From assembly GCF_013488205.1 (NCBI RefSeq), contig NZ_CP040908.1:2333876-2397875 (forward strand): DNA of 64,000 bases, written 5' to 3'. The stretch comes from Empedobacter falsenii (GTDB lineage Bacteria > Bacteroidota > Bacteroidia > Flavobacteriales > Weeksellaceae). Shown here piece after piece: positions 63,798 through 64,000 of the stretch; the stretch's first letter is position 1, and every line of letters starts with the position of its first letter. A program made the translations under genes and the position numbers. The notes beneath the pieces were generated by a model. It had not been told where the DNA came from. It saw only the letters and a program-made list of their open reading frames with translations, and ran no database searches.

Positions 63798-64000
63798 TTA
63801 TACAACTGTATGCTCGCCAAGGTAGATACTGGTACTCGCCATCGCCTTTGTTTCACTATTCAGAAACGCCCAAAAGTTAACCTTTTTGCCATTGTAATAG
63901 GTTGGTAAAGCAATATCTATAATCATAGAATTACGATTCTCAATATTTTGAAATACTTCAAACGAATTTAGTTCTTCACAATAGCAAATAACATTCACAA
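63798..64000 (-). CDS. C-terminal fragment of a protein cut by the window end, unknown function
   Basis: At least 67 codons are open to the right edge and stop at 63798. The visible end is beta-rich (SMIIDIALPTYYNGKKVNFWAF) and finishes SIYLGEHTVV. No start codon can be trusted within the window; the GTG at 63998 and later ATGs are internal. The family is not recognised. Confidence 0.5.
   Translation of the reverse strand, partial: VNVICYCEELNSFEVFQNIENRNSMIIDIALPTYYNGKKVNFWAFLNSETKAMASTSIYLGEHTVV

Noticed and set aside
1-64000. tRNA, rRNA, CRISPR arrays, insertion sequences and prophage genes
   Set aside because: I found no T-loop-like GGTTCGAxTCC with a cloverleaf, no regularly spaced repeats, and no transposase, integrase or phage structural motifs. 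A proper tRNAscan or minced run would be needed to be sure.

Overview
The window looks like a chromosomal segment of an AT-rich member of the Bacteroidota, class Flavobacteriia, most likely Weeksellaceae (an Empedobacter-like organism is possible, but genus is a guess). The reasons are: a type IX secretion (T9SS) C-terminal sorting domain; the ArgF'-type N-acyl-ornithine carbamoyltransferase; the three-subunit Bacteroidota SdhC-SdhA-SdhB; a small-subunit methylmalonyl-CoA mutase; an Elizabethkingia-type oleate hydratase; and promoters of the Bacteroidota form TTG-N20/21-TAnnTTTG. I found no rRNA, tRNA, CRISPR array, insertion sequence or prophage module.

Layout. 1-4.0 kb: a TolC/MFP-type efflux operon (cut at the left edge) divergent from an AraC regulator, followed by two tandem NADPH-dependent FMN reductase paralogues and an OsmC protein. 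4.1-10 kb: a VOC protein, a DUF6265 lipoprotein, a protein joining an HD phosphohydrolase to a Pycsar-effector (PycTM) membrane domain, and a 1240-residue outer-membrane protein combining a metallophosphoesterase, a kinase-like motif and a beta-barrel. 10-20.6 kb: SRPBCC and GAF proteins, YaaA, a YciO/TsaC-type protein, a T9SS cargo, ArgF', a secreted M48 peptidase, a secreted DUF6770-like protein and a DUF72 protein. 20.7-27 kb: HtpG, a 600-base intergenic zone with a duplicated terminator hairpin, and the sdhCAB operon. 27-32 kb: a candidate ~80-nt small RNA, an ECF sigma factor with a membrane partner, and a TonB receptor flanked by small His/Cys-rich proteins and a His-rich DUF4625 lipoprotein, which looks like a metal (zinc or copper) uptake locus.

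32-43 kb: a BadF/GlcNAc-kinase-like protein with a formyltransferase-fold protein; DUF4126; udk-FtsB/DivIC-mutA in an overlapping operon without mutB; a THUMP-like methyltransferase, an FUSC protein and an ABC exporter. 43-49.2 kb: a TolC-HlyD-ABC2 permease export operon, an ABC-F ATPase, and an 83-residue orphan protein preceded by a GC-rich, foldable RNA element. 49.2-53.8 kb: the glyoxylate shunt (aceB, aceA) divergent from a ScfR/RamB-type regulator, with a perfect 14-bp palindrome in the shared promoter region. 54-64 kb: two secreted proteins with a shared C-terminal module, a Gre-like protein, an MFS transporter, an AraC regulator with oleate hydratase and a 21-bp-phased operator-like repeat, then an accessory tail of orphan genes and an excisionase-like HTH protein.

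Most genes are ordinary core or niche functions. The parts most worth a second look are the HD-PycTM protein, the phosphoesterase/kinase-like/barrel fusion, the structured leader at 48782-48893, the small RNA candidate at 27080-27157, the metal-uptake cluster, and the phased repeats ahead of oleate hydratase.
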